Below are positions 1 to 14,857 of a stretch of 64,000 bases of DNA, piece after piece (within the stretch, counting starts at the first letter, position 1; each line of letters starts with the position of its first letter). This DNA comes from Saxidomus purpurata (Eukaryota > Mollusca > Bivalvia > Venerida > Veneridae). The position numbers were made by a program, and so were the translations under genes. Below the pieces are notes generated by a model. That model did not search any database and was not told where the DNA came from. It saw only the letters and a list, made by a program, of their open reading frames with translations. Location: positions 36,486,672 to 36,550,671 of the forward strand of contig JAFMSR010000001.1 in NCBI GenBank assembly GCA_022818135.1, given 5' to 3'.

Positions 1-31
1 ATTTCATACAGAAAGAAGAACTTTACGAATC

Positions 32-123
32 TTTTCACTGTCATGCGGCTTTCATATTTGCCGAGTTCTTTATATAGCTTCATTAATTTCCACTTGTAAA
101 AACAATAATTTTGTATGTTGTAT
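32..123 (+). repeat. Dispersed repeat, copy 1 (partner at 1095)
   Basis: TTTTCACTGTCATG...GGCTTTCA...TATATAGCT...TTTCCAC...AAAACAATAATTTTGTATGT recurs about 1.07 kb downstream in the same orientation. Either a segmental duplication or the ends of a decayed element. Confidence 0.75.
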
Positions 124-1094
124 TTACCGATAGACACTATGAGGATCTTACTGGCCTGCTGGAGACTGGTTGTTCACTTCTCAGGGAGGGGGGGGATTGC
201 ACAAGCGAGGTTCCGAATTCTTCCGATCAACAAAGTCCTCCCTAGGCCAGCATATTTTCGGGGTTACTTTATTTGATCTTTATTGACAGAATCTATGAGG
301 AAACCGCTTTTAACAGGCCCTAATATGTTTAGCGGTAAATCAAAACTTCATGTGTGATTAAATACTACATTTCCCAAGGGATTTGGAACCAACCTTTGCG
401 TAGGAAATATAATTGGTTCACACGTAAAGAATTTACCACTGTTTATGTATCTAGAGCTAAAACATATGTGCGTGTCGTTACCAAAACTATATCTCCTTAT
501 TTACGTATGTGAATAAAAGAGAATACTCAATTAAATCCATAAAAGAGACATATCTCCTTACGACGTCTAGTTTTATTGAATAATGCGACTATACCAGTCG
601 CTTTGACTTAGATTAACTGGTTTTGTTTACAGTAGTGACGACATTTATCAAGAGACCAACTGTGCACGTCATTTACCGCAATTTTTTTTTTTTTGTTTTG
701 AAAAAAGTATGATTGCCGGAATTATGTTCTTTGAAATGTGAGTAGAATTCTGTCACGTGCTATACATTTCTAAAATTTGATGCTCTTTGTGACACCATAA
801 AAAGCACCATTTGTTTTCGGCAATCAGACTGGCAAATGAAAACTTCTGGATATTCGTTACCAACAATTTTCGTAATTTCAACCGTTATTGCGTACCCTGA
901 AAATTTGAACCATTGGGCTAGCGAAAATGAAATTCCGGTTAAAGTCGACTTGAAAATATTAAGCGTGTCGCTCTTATGAAACCATAGTTTACATTTACGA
1001 AAACTTCTAATCTTTCACATGTGAACCGCCGTGAAACGTATCTAAAGTAAAGTTGTTCCAGGTACGAGTTGAATAAACGAAGGTAGTTTCGGAT
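124..1094. other. No gene seen; GC-richer patch with G run at left
   Basis: At 130-270 the DNA is less A+T-rich, with a run of nine G near 187 and TTCCGATCAACAAAGTCCTC. A 47-codon frame from 139 is too short and Gly/Arg-rich to trust. The remainder is A+T-rich with no feature I can support. Confidence 0.5.
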
Positions 1095-1193
1095 GTTTTC
1101 ACTGTCATGTAGGCTTTCAGTATTTAGCTGGGGAAATTATATAGCTGATCTCTTCCCTTCCACGTGCTAAAAACAATAATTTTGTATGTTGTA
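1095..1193 (+). repeat. Dispersed repeat, copy 2 (partner at 32)
   Basis: Same segment as at 32-123, including the shared end AAAACAATAATTTTGTATGT. The 970 bp between them show no LTR-type features (no primer-binding site or polypurine tract that I can identify). Confidence 0.75.
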
Positions 1194-3212
1194 TGTCAAC
1201 GAAAAAGACTGCTTAGCGGCTGCTCAAATAAAGAGAGGTTGCAAAATGCACTGTGTTGTCAAAAAAGTCTGCTTTTTACTAGAATTAAAACATGTGTCTT
1301 TTATCCTCAGACGTTATAAAATTGTCATTTATTGTTTTAAAAGGGTGTTTTTTATTTGTTACCCATCTGACCGTAATGAAAGTCCAAGTTACATTCTTAA
1401 TGAGTATAATGAACCATTCAAAAATGCCACATAAAATAGTCCCGAACCGTTTGACAGTTCCTTGAACAACAACAGTCCCTGACAGCGACATGATGCCCAT
1501 ATTCTTTTGCCATTTTTTATTTTAATGAAAATATGCAAATGTATTTTGTAATGCAATAACGGCGGTAATGGTTTTGATTGGTCATTTTGCAATGTAATTA
1601 TAGTCATTTATCCGTAGAACCCTTCCATGTGACAATTATTCCGTTGTGTGTACAAGTTTTCTTGTCAAATTCAAGATGATGTATCTAAAGAAGAAACTTG
1701 ATATCGCCTGCAAAAACCCATCTTCGGAATGCCCATTATTTCAAGCGGTGTGCTATTTGTAAAACTGGTTCTTCGGATATTTAAGACGCAGGTGAAAAAA
1801 CATTGTAAAGGCCCTAAACGCCGTGGGAATGGGGGATCTATTTCCTAATGCCAGATTTTCAACAGAAGAGGGAGGAATTTTCATCAACCCTCGTGCATAC
1901 AAAATATTCGAAACAACAGAAAACACAAATTTGTCCAAACGTTGTTTGTCTCGCTCGATGTAATGGAGACGTCTTAAGTTACAGAAAACTAAGTTCCCTC
2001 ACGGAAAGAACAGTCCTGTCCTTTATTAAACCATCAGTCAAAGTGTTAATGCTGACGAAGAAGAAAGGCGTCATCGACAACTGTTTTGTTTCATGATTTG
2101 TTAAATTCACAGACATTTTTTCTCCTTTTTTGTCCTATACGTTCGAAAGCTTGTAAAAATAAATCGATACCAATAAAACACAGACTGTTAAAAATGTCGC
2201 ATATTGTTCGAGTCCTGTTGTCGTTTTTTTTTATTTGCTTGAAATAAATGTATGCGGATACCACGTGTTTTTTTACAGGAAATGTGTAAGTAACAGTAAC
2301 AGCGTTTACAAGTTTCATTTGTTGTGCTTTCTTTAGAGTTTGACATGTGCTTTATGTTGTATGTGGGCAGAAGCAAACGACGGGAAAGTGGAAACGTTTG
2401 GGAACTGTGTTATCAGAGAAAGAAATCAATTTGAGATCGGTTTCGAATTTTAGCTCAATCGTCACGACTTCTCGCCAAACTACGTGATATTTAGCGAGAT
2501 TTATTATAAACGTTATCTCAAGAATGGGTGCCTCGGCTCCGAGACGCGCTGAAATTCTAGCGTTCCGTACTATTGCATATCTTGTAAACACAGGGTATCT
2601 GTCGCTTGAACAACATTAATAAGATTTAGGGCATATTTCGGTTTCTCTGCCATGATAATTTTGGAATCATATTGCCCATTACATTTTATCTTGGAATTTT
2701 ATTTCCCTGCAATCGACCTTTGTAATTAACATGATACTGATATGCCTTTTTGAGTAAATAAGTAAACATAAAGAGTAAAGTAACATTGTCCAGATGTTGC
2801 AATGTATTTTTGTAAGTAAACAGAGAGAGATGGTAAATGACAGAATATATTACCTTTAGATGCCAATATTTGACAAGAGAATCAAAAATAATGTTGAGAG
2901 TCTTAGTTCTGTAAACATAAATAAATACACAGCTTTCTCGTGTAGGGAGATATATTTTCTTCTTTAATACCACTTGTTAGATACACAGATAGTAAGTTGA
3001 AAAGGAAAAGGAATCAAACAAGGACTAAGCGCTAAACTATTTGCAAAATGAAACTTTAAACTTCAATGTTTCACATTTAAACACACTCACAGAAAGACAA
3101 TGATAAGAAATAGCTTTAAATTTTGTATGACCGTGTCACTTCGGTCACTTTTAATACATTTGGAACATTGGAAACAATATTTATACAGGTCATCTTTACA
3201 GAAATAGGTCAT
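1194..3212. other. No gene seen
   Basis: A+T-rich DNA. Open frames of 60-95 codons on both strands have no recognisable domains and no splice context. Confidence 0.5.
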
Positions 3213-3260
3213 CCTGCCTTCCTGTAAAAAGTGAAATACTGCCGGAACTGGCGTAAAACC
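3213..3260 (+). mobile_element. SINE tail fragment
   Basis: TGCCTTCCTGTAAAAAGTGA followed by AATACTGCCGGAACTGGCGT and AAAACC aligns with the tail of the SINE at 58085. I also remember this tail from bivalve genomes. The head is not recognisable. It overlaps a 151-codon frame on the other strand, arguing against that frame being a gene. Confidence 0.55.
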
Positions 3261-6200
3261 AGGGAAGGGGTGTGAAGACAAATATCTTTTCAATAGCATT
3301 ATGTTTTGATAGGTGGCAATCATGAACATTTTATCATGAAAGTCAAATTCAAAGTCAAAAAGTTTATTTGAATAAACATACCATACCATATCAATGTCTA
3401 TCACCACAATACAACAAGGCTGTTTAATGTAAACATAATAGTCACATTGACATAGCTGGAAAACATAAAAAACATTAGTATTTTTGTCTTTTCTATAAGC
3501 CATTGTTTTACCTATTTGGCTTTGAAGACTTATATAACTCATTCAAACCTGATCGTCTCCTGTAATTCCTTTTCGGAACCAGTTTTCTTGTGATCTTGTT
3601 GTATTCAAGGAACCGTGACCAGTCATTCCAGGAATGTCTTGATCCTCATAGATCAGCCCACCACCCCACTGACACAAATTATCAATGCAGATTTGACCAT
3701 CAATTTTCCGTGAAACACTTCTGAAATTATTCCAAATATTGCTAAATGTTCCCTTGTGGCGCTTGTTTGCATTTCACACAGAATGCCGCGTTTTGGCACG
3801 TGCTCACGGTTTGGAAAATACATTTTTTGCTAATCAAAGAACAGTATGAATGTAAAGCCCGATGTCCAGCTATAGTTCAAAGGGATGATGAAGCTGTAGT
3901 TTCATTAAGGAAAATTGCAGAACGTATGGAAAGGATTGTATGTTTATAGTGTTACCATGCATATGAAACTGTCTATAGTTATTCATCTAATAAACAAGTT
4001 CGCTTAACGTCACTAAACTGGAGTTGATTTTCACTAACATTGTATTGGCAGCGTAGGAAATTGAAAGTCGTTTTCAATATCTTCTGATTTATAATGTCAA
4101 TAGTCTGTACTGCATTTATCAAAGCTAAGATATCTCAAAAACCAAACATCATTAAGCTTTGAAAAGATATTTTTGTTTGCAGTGTTTTTATGAAATCGTG
4201 TCGACCTGCCGATTAAACTACAATCATGCTTCGGCACCATTTTGAATGTATCCCATTTCTTCGTTTAAATCAATACCGGCTTTGATGATGATAAGCCGGG
4301 TTTTAAGTGTCGGCAGGTATTTATGCTACATCTAGACAGAAGTGATACGTACCTGTCAACATCGGGGAAGAATTTGTTTTACAATATGTGAACTGCTCCG
4401 TTATCAGTGGACAGCATACCTATGGTCTGGTCGGACATGTCGACATGGGGTCGTAGCAGGTTACAAAATCGGGGTAAAAAACTTGAATTATGGTCTAAAC
4501 AGGTGTCAGTTGTAAACGCTTTTCGTGGCCGGTAGTTGATTTGGCAAGAGTACATTCAAACATTCTGTCAAGGGTGGTTTTAGAAGGAAGGACAGACTAT
4601 TTTGACGCAATGTTTCGTTGGTGATGCAAATATTGCCTTAATTTGGCATGTTGTATTGTTTTTCTGAAAGCTTTACAGAATTTAAATCTTATTTTGCACG
4701 CACGCACACATTTAAAGACTAAGTAAATGAAAATGTAAATCCAAACTTTGTTTTTATTTGAATTGTATAGGTATGATTATAATTATATACATTTTTATTA
4801 TACTAGTATTTACTATAAACTAATAAAAAATGAATGAGAGATAATAGCAAAAGAAACACGACGATGATCTTTAAGATGAGAAACATCTGACAAATTGGTC
4901 TCAATATCGACACAAAGTATCATCTAAATGTACTAACTAGGCACATTGCACACTCTTCTTTTATGCATTTAAATGAAGTTTCCAAAATAAATGTTCTGTT
5001 CATTATATCTGCAAATATTGCTAAACATAGGGACAGAAAATAATCTCGCGCAGCAAAAATTGCTTTTAATAAACCGGCACTATAAGATCGTATTTTTGGT
5101 TCTCTATTTATTGTATGTCATTAAAGTTTCATGAATTATAGAATAAGAGGTTATTACTCCACTCACATCAAAGATAGTGTATTTTTATTGACTTATTTCA
5201 GTATCAATATTATAGTGATAGTGTTAATTATTCAAGCAGTTGTTAATATGTTTCCGAATTAATGTCCAATTCATGACAATATTATAAATTTTTATTATGT
5301 TTATTCCCGCCAGCTTTGATCACAGAATGATAATGTCTTGGGTCCGCAGATGAGATTTACGCGTTTCCTCTTATGTTTGTTGAATAATAACATTTTTCTT
5401 GGACGTTTTGGTGTTTGCGTTTCTGTCGGTATGATTTTCTTACAATTCTGAAACAGCTTTAGAAGATCAGTGTCCTCATATTTGCATACATATTTGAAAT
5501 CTGCTCTTTTTATACTTGAATTATAGTGATATGTATCATTTGAATGATGTAGCCATCAAAGTTATCATCAAAGTTTAAAACAATGACATTTAACACCGAT
5601 TGTTATCCTTGGTTAAAAATGAAAAGTGAAATATACCAAATGTAGAACTGATATTATATTAATCTGTATAGCACATTTATTTCTAATGAATATAGTGTAA
5701 AATTATTTGGCTGTCTTTCTCAAAACACGAAAATATTGTTTAAACCGAAAACAGAAACTCAACCTTCATTTGTGTATGATTATTTTCATTTGTATCTGTT
5801 AAAAAGAGGTGTTTCTTTGATGTTACAGAGCATCCATTGTAATTAATGCAAGTCTGTGTCATACTGTAGCATGGAGAGATAACTTTATTGTAAAAACACA
5901 TTTATTTTTTGAAAACATGAAATTATGAATATTTTCTGATTTTTTTGTTAAAATGGAACCATGGAACCATTACGTTCACACTCTGTTCATTAGTAAAATA
6001 TTTTTGTGTCATGTTTTTGTTTGTTCCACTTTTCCTATTACTTGTACTGAACTTGGTGCATTTTAGAAAATTCAATTAATCATAGAAATTATACCTTATG
6101 CCGATCTTGCCTTATATTTTATAATCAATATCTTCACACCTTGAAAATTTTAAATGAAAACAATGAGATGAAACGGAACGGTCAATAAATTATTAGCAAT

Positions 6201-9200
6201 TTGTTGCCGCTTTCTTAAAAGAAGCACTAAGTTCGTCGGAGCATTGCGCTGATATTTATCTGATTTATGTCCTATTGCCTGTCTTTTACTATTGTATTCC
6301 TTTCACTAAATGCATCAGTGCATGACGGCATTGCAGAAACGACCGTGCTGTAAATACGTCAACTTGTGACCGACCACGTGTAGCAAGGACTAAAATGAAA
6401 GAACGGAAAACGCCAAAAAACTATAACTTTTGTTTATTGGCAACTTGTTGTTAATATTTACCGTGATGTTAATCTTTGACGAAATTATTAATTATCCATG
6501 CGTTTCTTTTCTTGCAGAGTCCACTGTACGTACAGTTGTGCTCGATGAACCAAGTACCACAAAGGCCGTTCCAAAAGGTTTTTATCGTCCTCGTCAGTAT
6601 CGTTTCTTATTAGTTTACTGGACACCAAACTAAAGCGTACATTCATTTTACAATGACGACACAAATTTAGAAGATTTTTTTCTAAAACTTTGTACTAGGA
6701 ATTTGGAATCCTGAAACGACATAGGTGTTCACTCGCGCATTGTGACAACAATTTTGACGAAATATATGAATCAAGCAATAGCAGAAGTGTTTTAGTTGCG
6801 AATCTAATTCATTCATCAAATCTTTGACATAATTGTATGGGTGTTTAAATATACTATTTAAAGTACCTTTTATAGAATTATTTAATTTCAGTTTTTGTGA
6901 ATATATATTATGTTATCAACTGTCATTATTTACTATTAAGTGTATATATTTTTAATTCTTGATTATTTCAGTGAATATTGGTGTAAGTTTTTGCCGAATT
7001 TTACGTTTTTCTAGTTAAGCTTTTTTCGCGAAATACTGTCAAATGCAATTTTATCTGTAATATTAAATGAACCAGAAACAAGGTTAATATTAGGCATTGT
7101 TTTTTAAAAGAAATTGTTTTGTATAATTTTAGAATACAAACAATATTCTCCGTCAAATGAAACAGTTGTTAACTATCTAGTCACAAGGATTGTGATTAAC
7201 AGTTTTAAACAAATCGCATAGAATTAGATAAATATCTACAGTCACTTTTCTGTATATTCTGTTGTAGAATACCTCATTTTTCATCATGATAGCTCTCATA
7301 TCACTGCAGCTCAATTTAAGATGTGTCTGATCGCACCTGGTCCATACAACATTAATTGATGCTGACACCAGCTCCCCACTGGGTCTAGTTAATTCAGCCA
7401 TATCTCGGGTTCCTATGTAATCTTTGTCAATTACCTTGTTCCCTATATTATGCTAATATTCAACAAACTGGTGGCCAATTCGTCGTGCAGCGACACACCA
7501 GTTATGACTATGCCGGCAATTACCTGTATTTTAATGGTTTCATGTAATTACCTACACTGTTTTTCAGGTTTTTAACATCCTGGGTGGGCATAGTAATACC
7601 CAATCATGTTTTCTTAGACATTTTGCTGAACAAATAATCTAGAGCAAAGTAAAAGCGATGCATTGTGTATTACGAAATTCTTCGGGAAGTTATATAATCA
7701 CCAGAAGCGACACGCTTTAGGAATTACAATATCTTTCAAATGATTCCTTTAACTATGTCGCATGAAAATCGCTGCAGTTCAGTTATATTTTCGAATATTT
7801 GTTTCCGTTTTCCAGCTATTATGTTTTAATGATAATAATTTTCAATTATGCACAAGACTTTAAAGTCATATTTCCCATCTAAATGGCAAAGTTGATTCTT
7901 TGAAAACATGTAAGAAATGAAATATAATGAGTATGTATCTAATAACAGATATAAATGAAATTTTACCAAACAGAAATGGTGGATTTTAAATATTTTGACT
8001 ACGTTAGCAAAACATTCTCTTTGTTAAGTTGGAATAAAACTACTACAAATGTATATAGATTTATATATTTTGGTTATAACTATGATTATGTTCAATATTT
8101 TAAGAGTTAAATCTGTTTTCAAATTGTGTTGGTCATTTTGAACGGTAGTATCACTGTAAAAGTATTAGCGTCCTGAAAACTTGATTGTCTCGTTCAGATG
8201 AAAGAATCCATTTAACAATCAGTTGCGATATCATATCAAGCAGACGTTAGACTTTTTATTACATTTTATTGTTAGTCACATGGAAAGAGATTAGACAAAA
8301 CTATTATTTTCAAAGTATGAGGAGTTTTTTGTATCAGCTTTTGAGAACTTTATTTAATGAAATAGGCTTTTTTCCTCATGTAGTTGGCATTTAATTAAAT
8401 GCAAATTTAGATAAAATATGCAAAAACGTTTTTGTTTATTAAAGTAAACATAAAAACGGCATTTTAGTTACTATATGACAATTGTTAAAAACACCATGGC
8501 GACTCAATTCGCCCTAAAAAAGGATAAAACAAATAAAAAAAATCTTAAATATATATTTATTTCACTAATTACGAAATTTACTAAGAAACTAAACGAAACA
8601 AAACTCAGCATTACATACTTGCGAAGAAAAGAAAATACATTTATTGTAGCTGGAACAAAAAATGAATTAATTAAATATTACGTGCGCACTACGGGATATG
8701 GCATTACAGATCAAAAAGTAAATGATATTTTTATATGCATACAGTTTTACAACTTTTTAAAGATATCGTAACATTTTAATGCTTTTAAGGCGTCTAAATA
8801 AAGAACAGGGAAGTGTAAGAATTGTTTTGAAGGAGAATAAATGTCTTTCAAGCTTGCTCAAATTATACTAGAATTTTCATCGGCTAGTTTCTTGGTATCA
8901 ATTGCCGTCTTCTTAATTTTATCATTTATATGATATCTTTATTCTTACGATCTTGTCGGGCATGCAGAGTTTGGATTTATATAAAAGACATCGCTTGTCT
9001 ATAAATGTTTGCTGAATTTTGGGTTGTAACACTGGTTGTCTTTTTATTTTTTTCAAACGTTGGAAGAAACATATTGGTTTGCTTTTAATAACTTTTCTAA
9101 ATTGGAATAAAACATCTACTCTGTCAAGTTTTAACTATACAATCAGTCATAAAATCTTTGGTTTATCTTGTAAATAATAATTTTGCAAAGATGGTTTATA

Positions 9201-12200
9201 ACAATATACATAAGACGGTCTCTTGTGATCCTATATTAAATAACATTGAACGTGTATTATTTAAAAGAATCTATTTAATGTAATGTGTTCTTGAATAAGA
9301 CTTCCATAAAGATAATGACAATGCAAATCTCTGAATTTCCATGAAGAAAGTGGTTTCTGTTCGAATAATCATGTTATGTTTTTTGTTGTCTAATGCTTGG
9401 AACAGACCTTTTTAAAATTTCCATTAATCAGTGGCAGCTAACGAAAGAGGAAACGGTTTTAAAAATACAGTACGAAAAAAGAGAAACTAAATTCAAAGGA
9501 CACACTGATACTCCAGTACACGCTATTAAATAGAGATGTAGAATTTTTAAAAGTTTGTTTCAATGCAATGTTAATCTAGACCAATCTCTAAATATATTGT
9601 TACTTTTATGTTGTTACCGCTTTTTAATTGCATGTATGATATTGTCATATACCATATTCCTCGCGTTGACGAGATACTATAAAATAACTCGAAAGCAGTT
9701 CAAATATGAATGCATAATTTAGCTCGAATTATATAACTTGATGCAGTCTTTGATAAATTGGCCGTGGGGTTGTAAAAATCTGTATCTTAGAAGCAGCACG
9801 TGCACGCTTTTGTTTACCTTTTATTCCTTTGTTTACAGTGTTATTTTCAGACTTTCTCTGGAGATTGTTGAGTCCATTTGTCCTTAGTAACGATATCTTA
9901 CGGCGTCGTCAGGAAGCCAGACTCATGCAGTGGGATCATTTCTCTTTTAATTCACTTTAAAAGATTTCTTATCAGACCTTTTGGCAGTTGATACCGCGGA
10001 TAAGCTATCAAAAGAAGTTTCATTAATTCTGGTTATCGGTGCAACCTGCTTTCAAAGTCTGATCAAAGACCGTTAGAAAGCCAGGTTGGATGAAACCCCG
10101 GATCTTTCTTTTACACTACTCATTCAGAAATGTTATGATTATATGTATATTTTTTTTCAACAATCTCACTATATCAGACACACTTCTGATGCAAAGTTCT
10201 TGCCAAACTGCTTTGAGTTCTTAGATTTTAAAGCTCCATGTTCTTGTTATGTAGCAGACTGGGGGCAAATCATTAGGTATGAATTCGGTAGAATATTCAT
10301 TGTCCAAACTGTAGACTGTATTCCAGACGGTTGATTATATTTATTCATTCAATGATAAATTGATGACACTTATTTACTTTGGATTGAAGACTTTGAATGA
10401 TAAAAGACAGTAATCCCAGATCCTCTGAAAAAAGCCCGACGTTTGCATGCACGAATGGCGTTATTCCTTTCTTGACCAAAGAAGGCACTGCTATCTGTTT
10501 GGATGTATCAAACGGTACTGTCTGATTGATCTCCGATCTTTTATTGGATAGGGTGGTAATTAATTTGAACTTTTCCACAATCGGGTGTGCAAATAGAATT
10601 TCTGCAATTGATTGAAGCGATTAATCAAACTTGTTTCAATGGTATGTCTCCAAAATTAAACTGCAAAAAGTCGATATTTACGATAATTGTCCAGTTTTTG
10701 TCATAGCCTTTTTCGATGGTTGTTTTTAATGCAAAGTAATTGTAAATCCACTGGGAACACACTGGTTTTCATTTTTTAAATTGAAAATAATTCATTTTTT
10801 GCACGTTCATGAAATATTTATAGCAAACTTTGTAAAGATACTTGGCTTTTAACCGAATCTGACGTCGGTGCTGCGTGCTGGACATACTCGTTTACATTTT
10901 TAGAAATTAAAAAGCTTGCATTATCTTAACTTTAAAAAGATGTATTCAGTTTTTATAACGTTTGTCGAATTCACTTAAAATAATGGATGGAAAACTGATG
11001 TACGAATACAAAAAATCGCGAATTACACATTTAATGTACCTGTTTATTTTATGTTAATAAAACCAGATGATGCATTCTTTTGGGAGACCTTTCAAGAATT
11101 ACGTAGCAGACCATTGCCCATAAAGGCTTTGAGCGAAAATAAATGTATTAATTGTGTGACTTCGTGTCTGGGTTTGCTTTTAGCTTCGGCCTTAATCAGA
11201 CCTTTTTTAGTTTGTCTAGGAAAGCCTTCTCTGACGTATTAATTATAGTCTAATCTATTTTGATGGACATATCATTACACCAAGTCATTCATGGCTTCTC
11301 CGTCATTAGGCCTAGAGTATGTCAGATTAAACAGACATGGCTGTTGTCATTTTTGTCCCTTGTTAATTTCAATGGATAAAAGGGAATTACCAAAAAAAGA
11401 TGTACATTAAAGTATTACTAGTACCATAATAAGTCTTTTGAAAAGAAACTTTCAAATGTTTTTGCTTACGGAGATAATTTCGAGTGATGACCTCAGTGAG
11501 TGTTTTGCATGGTGAATTAACTGCGGTACATCTTATTTAAAAAATATCAATATACAGACCATTAATCTCCAACAGTCAACGATTCCTCTCATATGTTCCG
11601 TTTATTTTATCTTTAGAACTAAAATTATTTTATCTGTGTACCAAACAAAAAAGCTAAAAGCAGCATTCCTGCATTAATCATGTTATAATTGTAGAAGTTG
11701 TACGCATTTTTTCTCACGGAACTTGGTTTGCCAGACAGAGATCTGTACCGTAGTTACCTTCATAATCAGTGCAAAATATTCTTCATCAGTAAAAAAAAGG
11801 TTAGTCAAAATACCCTTATTGTGAAGGTTAATTTCTCCTTAAGATCGACACTCTAAAAGGCTGATGGTAAATGCTGTTGCTAAAATCAGGACTATGATTA
11901 GGAAAAGTGTCAAGGCAAGTCATAGGGTAATTGCGGGCTGGACTTCGTGTTACGGCGAGGCATGGGACAACATTTGGCTATAAAGCTATGTCAAGATATT
12001 GGGTTAAAGAATAAGAGTTAAGTATTAAGGGGATATAGTTAGATAGAATGTTAGGGCTACAATAAGCTAATGGTTTGCAAAAGGTCATGGTTACCTGGCC
12101 ATAGAGCTGTAGTGGCACTATGAAGTAAGACTAAGACATCTGAAACATAATACAGTACAATTTTATGTTACTGTGTGATTGCTGCGATTACTTATGAAGA

Positions 12201-12809
12201 ACCCGGTTTTTACTTAGTTATTTTCGCCATGGTATCACTTAGGTTTTCACTTTGCAAATAAAGATACGTCTAGGAGGTCTTACTAGGAATAGTATGTCCT
12301 GGTGCCTTCATATATTTTGATGTGTATCGTCCATCAGCGGTAAACTACAGTGACGTGTCGGTAGCCGAACATGTGCCATCTTCCATCATACGCACTGTTA
12401 TCTTCTTGATCTCAGCCGTGCCGATAGTCCAAACAAAACCTTTACATATCTTGAAGTTTATTCCACCCTATTGTTACGTTAATTTTGAAGAATATATTAG
12501 AAGAATGCTGGTTGTCATGCCAGACAAAAAATCTATAAATATTTTAGGTATTGTTTTCCTAGAAAAAAAATGTACGGTTGACACGGCTAAACCTTATAGC
12601 TGGTGCACGCTGAGATGCCCTTACCGCAGACAATGCGAATGTCCACCGACAACACTTCGCATTTAACTAAATCAGGTCAATGACGATTGCAGATTATTTT
12701 CATAATTTCATTTATTTTTATTTACAAACGCATTTTAAGGTACTAAAGCGGCATCGTCATAATATCGTACTGAAACGATTTTTATTCAACTTTAGCGAAT
12801 GCTTGGTTT
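3261..12809. other. Gene desert with two GC-richer islands
   Basis: No supported gene. At 4180-4560 there is a less A+T-rich island with inverted GTCGACCTGCCGA and TCGGCAGGT about 100 bp apart. At 9770-10100 and 11050-11340 there are similar non-coding islands with homeodomain-type TAAT cores. Frames at 8475, 10086 and 12322 are of chance length. Confidence 0.45.
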
Positions 12810-12975
12810 TATCTAGACTGGCATACAGTCCATACATTTACTATTTCTTACTCAATTAACTCCCTTCGCTGCCAAAAGCCCTGTTAGAATAAAAGGCTAA
12901 AAGTAGTTTACTTGGAGTTTTAATAAAATAGATTATCATCTAGCCTGGTGGCAAGGCTAGGTTTGATCTATTGTT
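12810..12975 (+). repeat. Dispersed repeat, copy 1 (partner at 14858)
   Basis: Contains AGACTGGCATACAGTCCATA, TTTCTTACTCA, GGAGTTTTAATAAAATA and AGCCTGGTGGCAAGGCTA in the same order as the copy 2 kb downstream. Confidence 0.65.
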
Positions 12976-14857
12976 TGGAGATTGCAATGTATGAGATCTT
13001 ATGTTTAGAATTTGCTACATTTAAAACACAAACAGATAAAATAGATGAAAAGAGACAGGAGTATATTTTTGCGCGATCTAAACTCTTAAAATAATTTTCT
13101 TTCGAAACAGATAATTATTCATTTCTCTTTACTCAAACTTTTATTTACAAAAATATATCGTAAAACAAAATAATGAGATCCTTACACGATACCTAAATTT
13201 TGTTACTGGCTTATTAGTGCGTTTAGACATTTTCCAGAAATTGAGGCTGTTACTGATAAAATCGCGTTGAAGGAGACTTTTCGCGAACAAATGTGATATG
13301 TCAAAATCTTTGTCATACTCTTAATAATACGAAAGGGTTAATTTTCTTTGGCCAGCAAGAATGAAAGCTATTAAATTTCCGTTTTAGCCGTGTATTTTCA
13401 GTGCTTTTACTAAAGGACACTGAGAAACACATTGAAGACAAACAAGTATTTAAGATTGGTCATTGTTCTTTTTTACGTAAGTACCACTTTTATGGTGGTA
13501 TGGTGATAGTGGTTTAACGTGCAACGGATTATAAATAAATTAGCTCTAATTTGAAGTAAACAATTTAATCTAAATTATTCTACTTTAATAAGGGTTTTGT
13601 ATCGACATTAAATAACGGTTAGTAAGGCTATGATAAAAATTGTCCAAAAAGTGAAATATTTCGTGACATGGTACAAAAGAAGCAATATCTGTCATAACTT
13701 TAGAAATTAACAATATCCCATTAAACACGTTTCAAAAAGCGATTAGCGGTACGTAACAATTGACGAAAGGCTATTGCTTTCACCATCGCGTGCGTGTTGT
13801 GCGACCATGTACCAGATTGTTGCCGTGTATCATTAGACAGCAAGTCGTCCAGGTAATGTTTTCGCCCTAACAAATGTCTTTTTCTAGTCGCTTCATTTCA
13901 TGTACAAATTTGTGAATGAAATTTTAATAGCCGTCATCAAATTAAATATCAATTTCATTTAGCTCAAAAAGAGAGTTCGATCGCGAGCTTTAGCACATAA
14001 ACGGTTAAAGTAAGTTTTGGATATCGCGTTGCTTTTGATTGGTATTACTTACGCCTATACCGAGAAAGTAAATGTTCGAATGTCGTGCAAATTTCAACTA
14101 TGATAACAATTCCTTTTTCGTTACTGTAACTCTTTTCTATTTCAAAACTATCTAAAATATGTGCGTGCCGAAAGTGAATAACTCATCTAGGTTGGTCTCA
14201 GACAATGCAATAATTTGAAGTGTGAAGCGCGACGGGAGCGGAATAGAAAGACAGTAGAGAGAGGATAAATCACACGACCAGGATACACCACTAGCCGGGC
14301 ATGCAATAAACTCTTCTCTGAACAGAAATATACGACCTGCTCCTCAACAATTGGGGAAAAAAATGAGATTCTGTTTATTCTGTATACTATGGATTTAAGT
14401 CGAGACAATTGTTTTTGTTTATGGTTGTTGGATAATTACACTGGTTATAAATCTTAATAAGACTTAACCGTTGGTTGTCACAAATAAACAAGATTCTAGC
14501 AGTAACCACTAATGTTCATGGTGATTCATTCGGATATGTCGCAACGGTCAAAGCGCGCGTGCGCAGCAGATATAACATGAACCAAGTTCATCTTTAAAAA
14601 AGTAGTCACGATTTTTGTTTAATATAAGTCTTTAACACTCAGTTAATCAAACATTTGACATTTATAGGCGAAAGATGTGGAAGGGAATCGACATTAGCCG
14701 AATTCTGCGACGTAGCACAACACGCGAAAGGTCGTACTCAACCTTTCGACCAAGAACCAACCAATAACGCTTAGTCTGTATTTTAAAACATTCCCCTTGT
14801 AGTGACGAAATATTGTAGACACCAGCAGGTCAATAAACTCCCCTTGCTTTTCATCAT
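12976..14857. other. No gene seen; islands at 13740-13880 and 14200-14330
   Basis: Two short less A+T-rich stretches (for example CACCATCGCGTGCGTGTTGT and GAAGCGCGACGGGAGCGGAA) without a convincing frame. Possible regulatory DNA. Confidence 0.4.

Noticed and set aside
1..1193. LTR retrotransposon bounded by the 32 and 1095 repeats
   Set aside because: No primer-binding site, polypurine tract, TG...CA ends or coding remnants between the repeats.
3087..3542. 151-codon open frame, minus strand, the longest in the window
   Set aside because: It overlaps a SINE tail (3213-3260) on the other strand, has no domain or splice context, and its composition is biased toward Tyr/Phe/Ile/Cys as expected of A+T-rich non-coding DNA.
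12322..12666. 114-codon open frame, plus strand
   Set aside because: One or two frames of this length are expected by chance in 64 kb at this composition; no recognisable domain.
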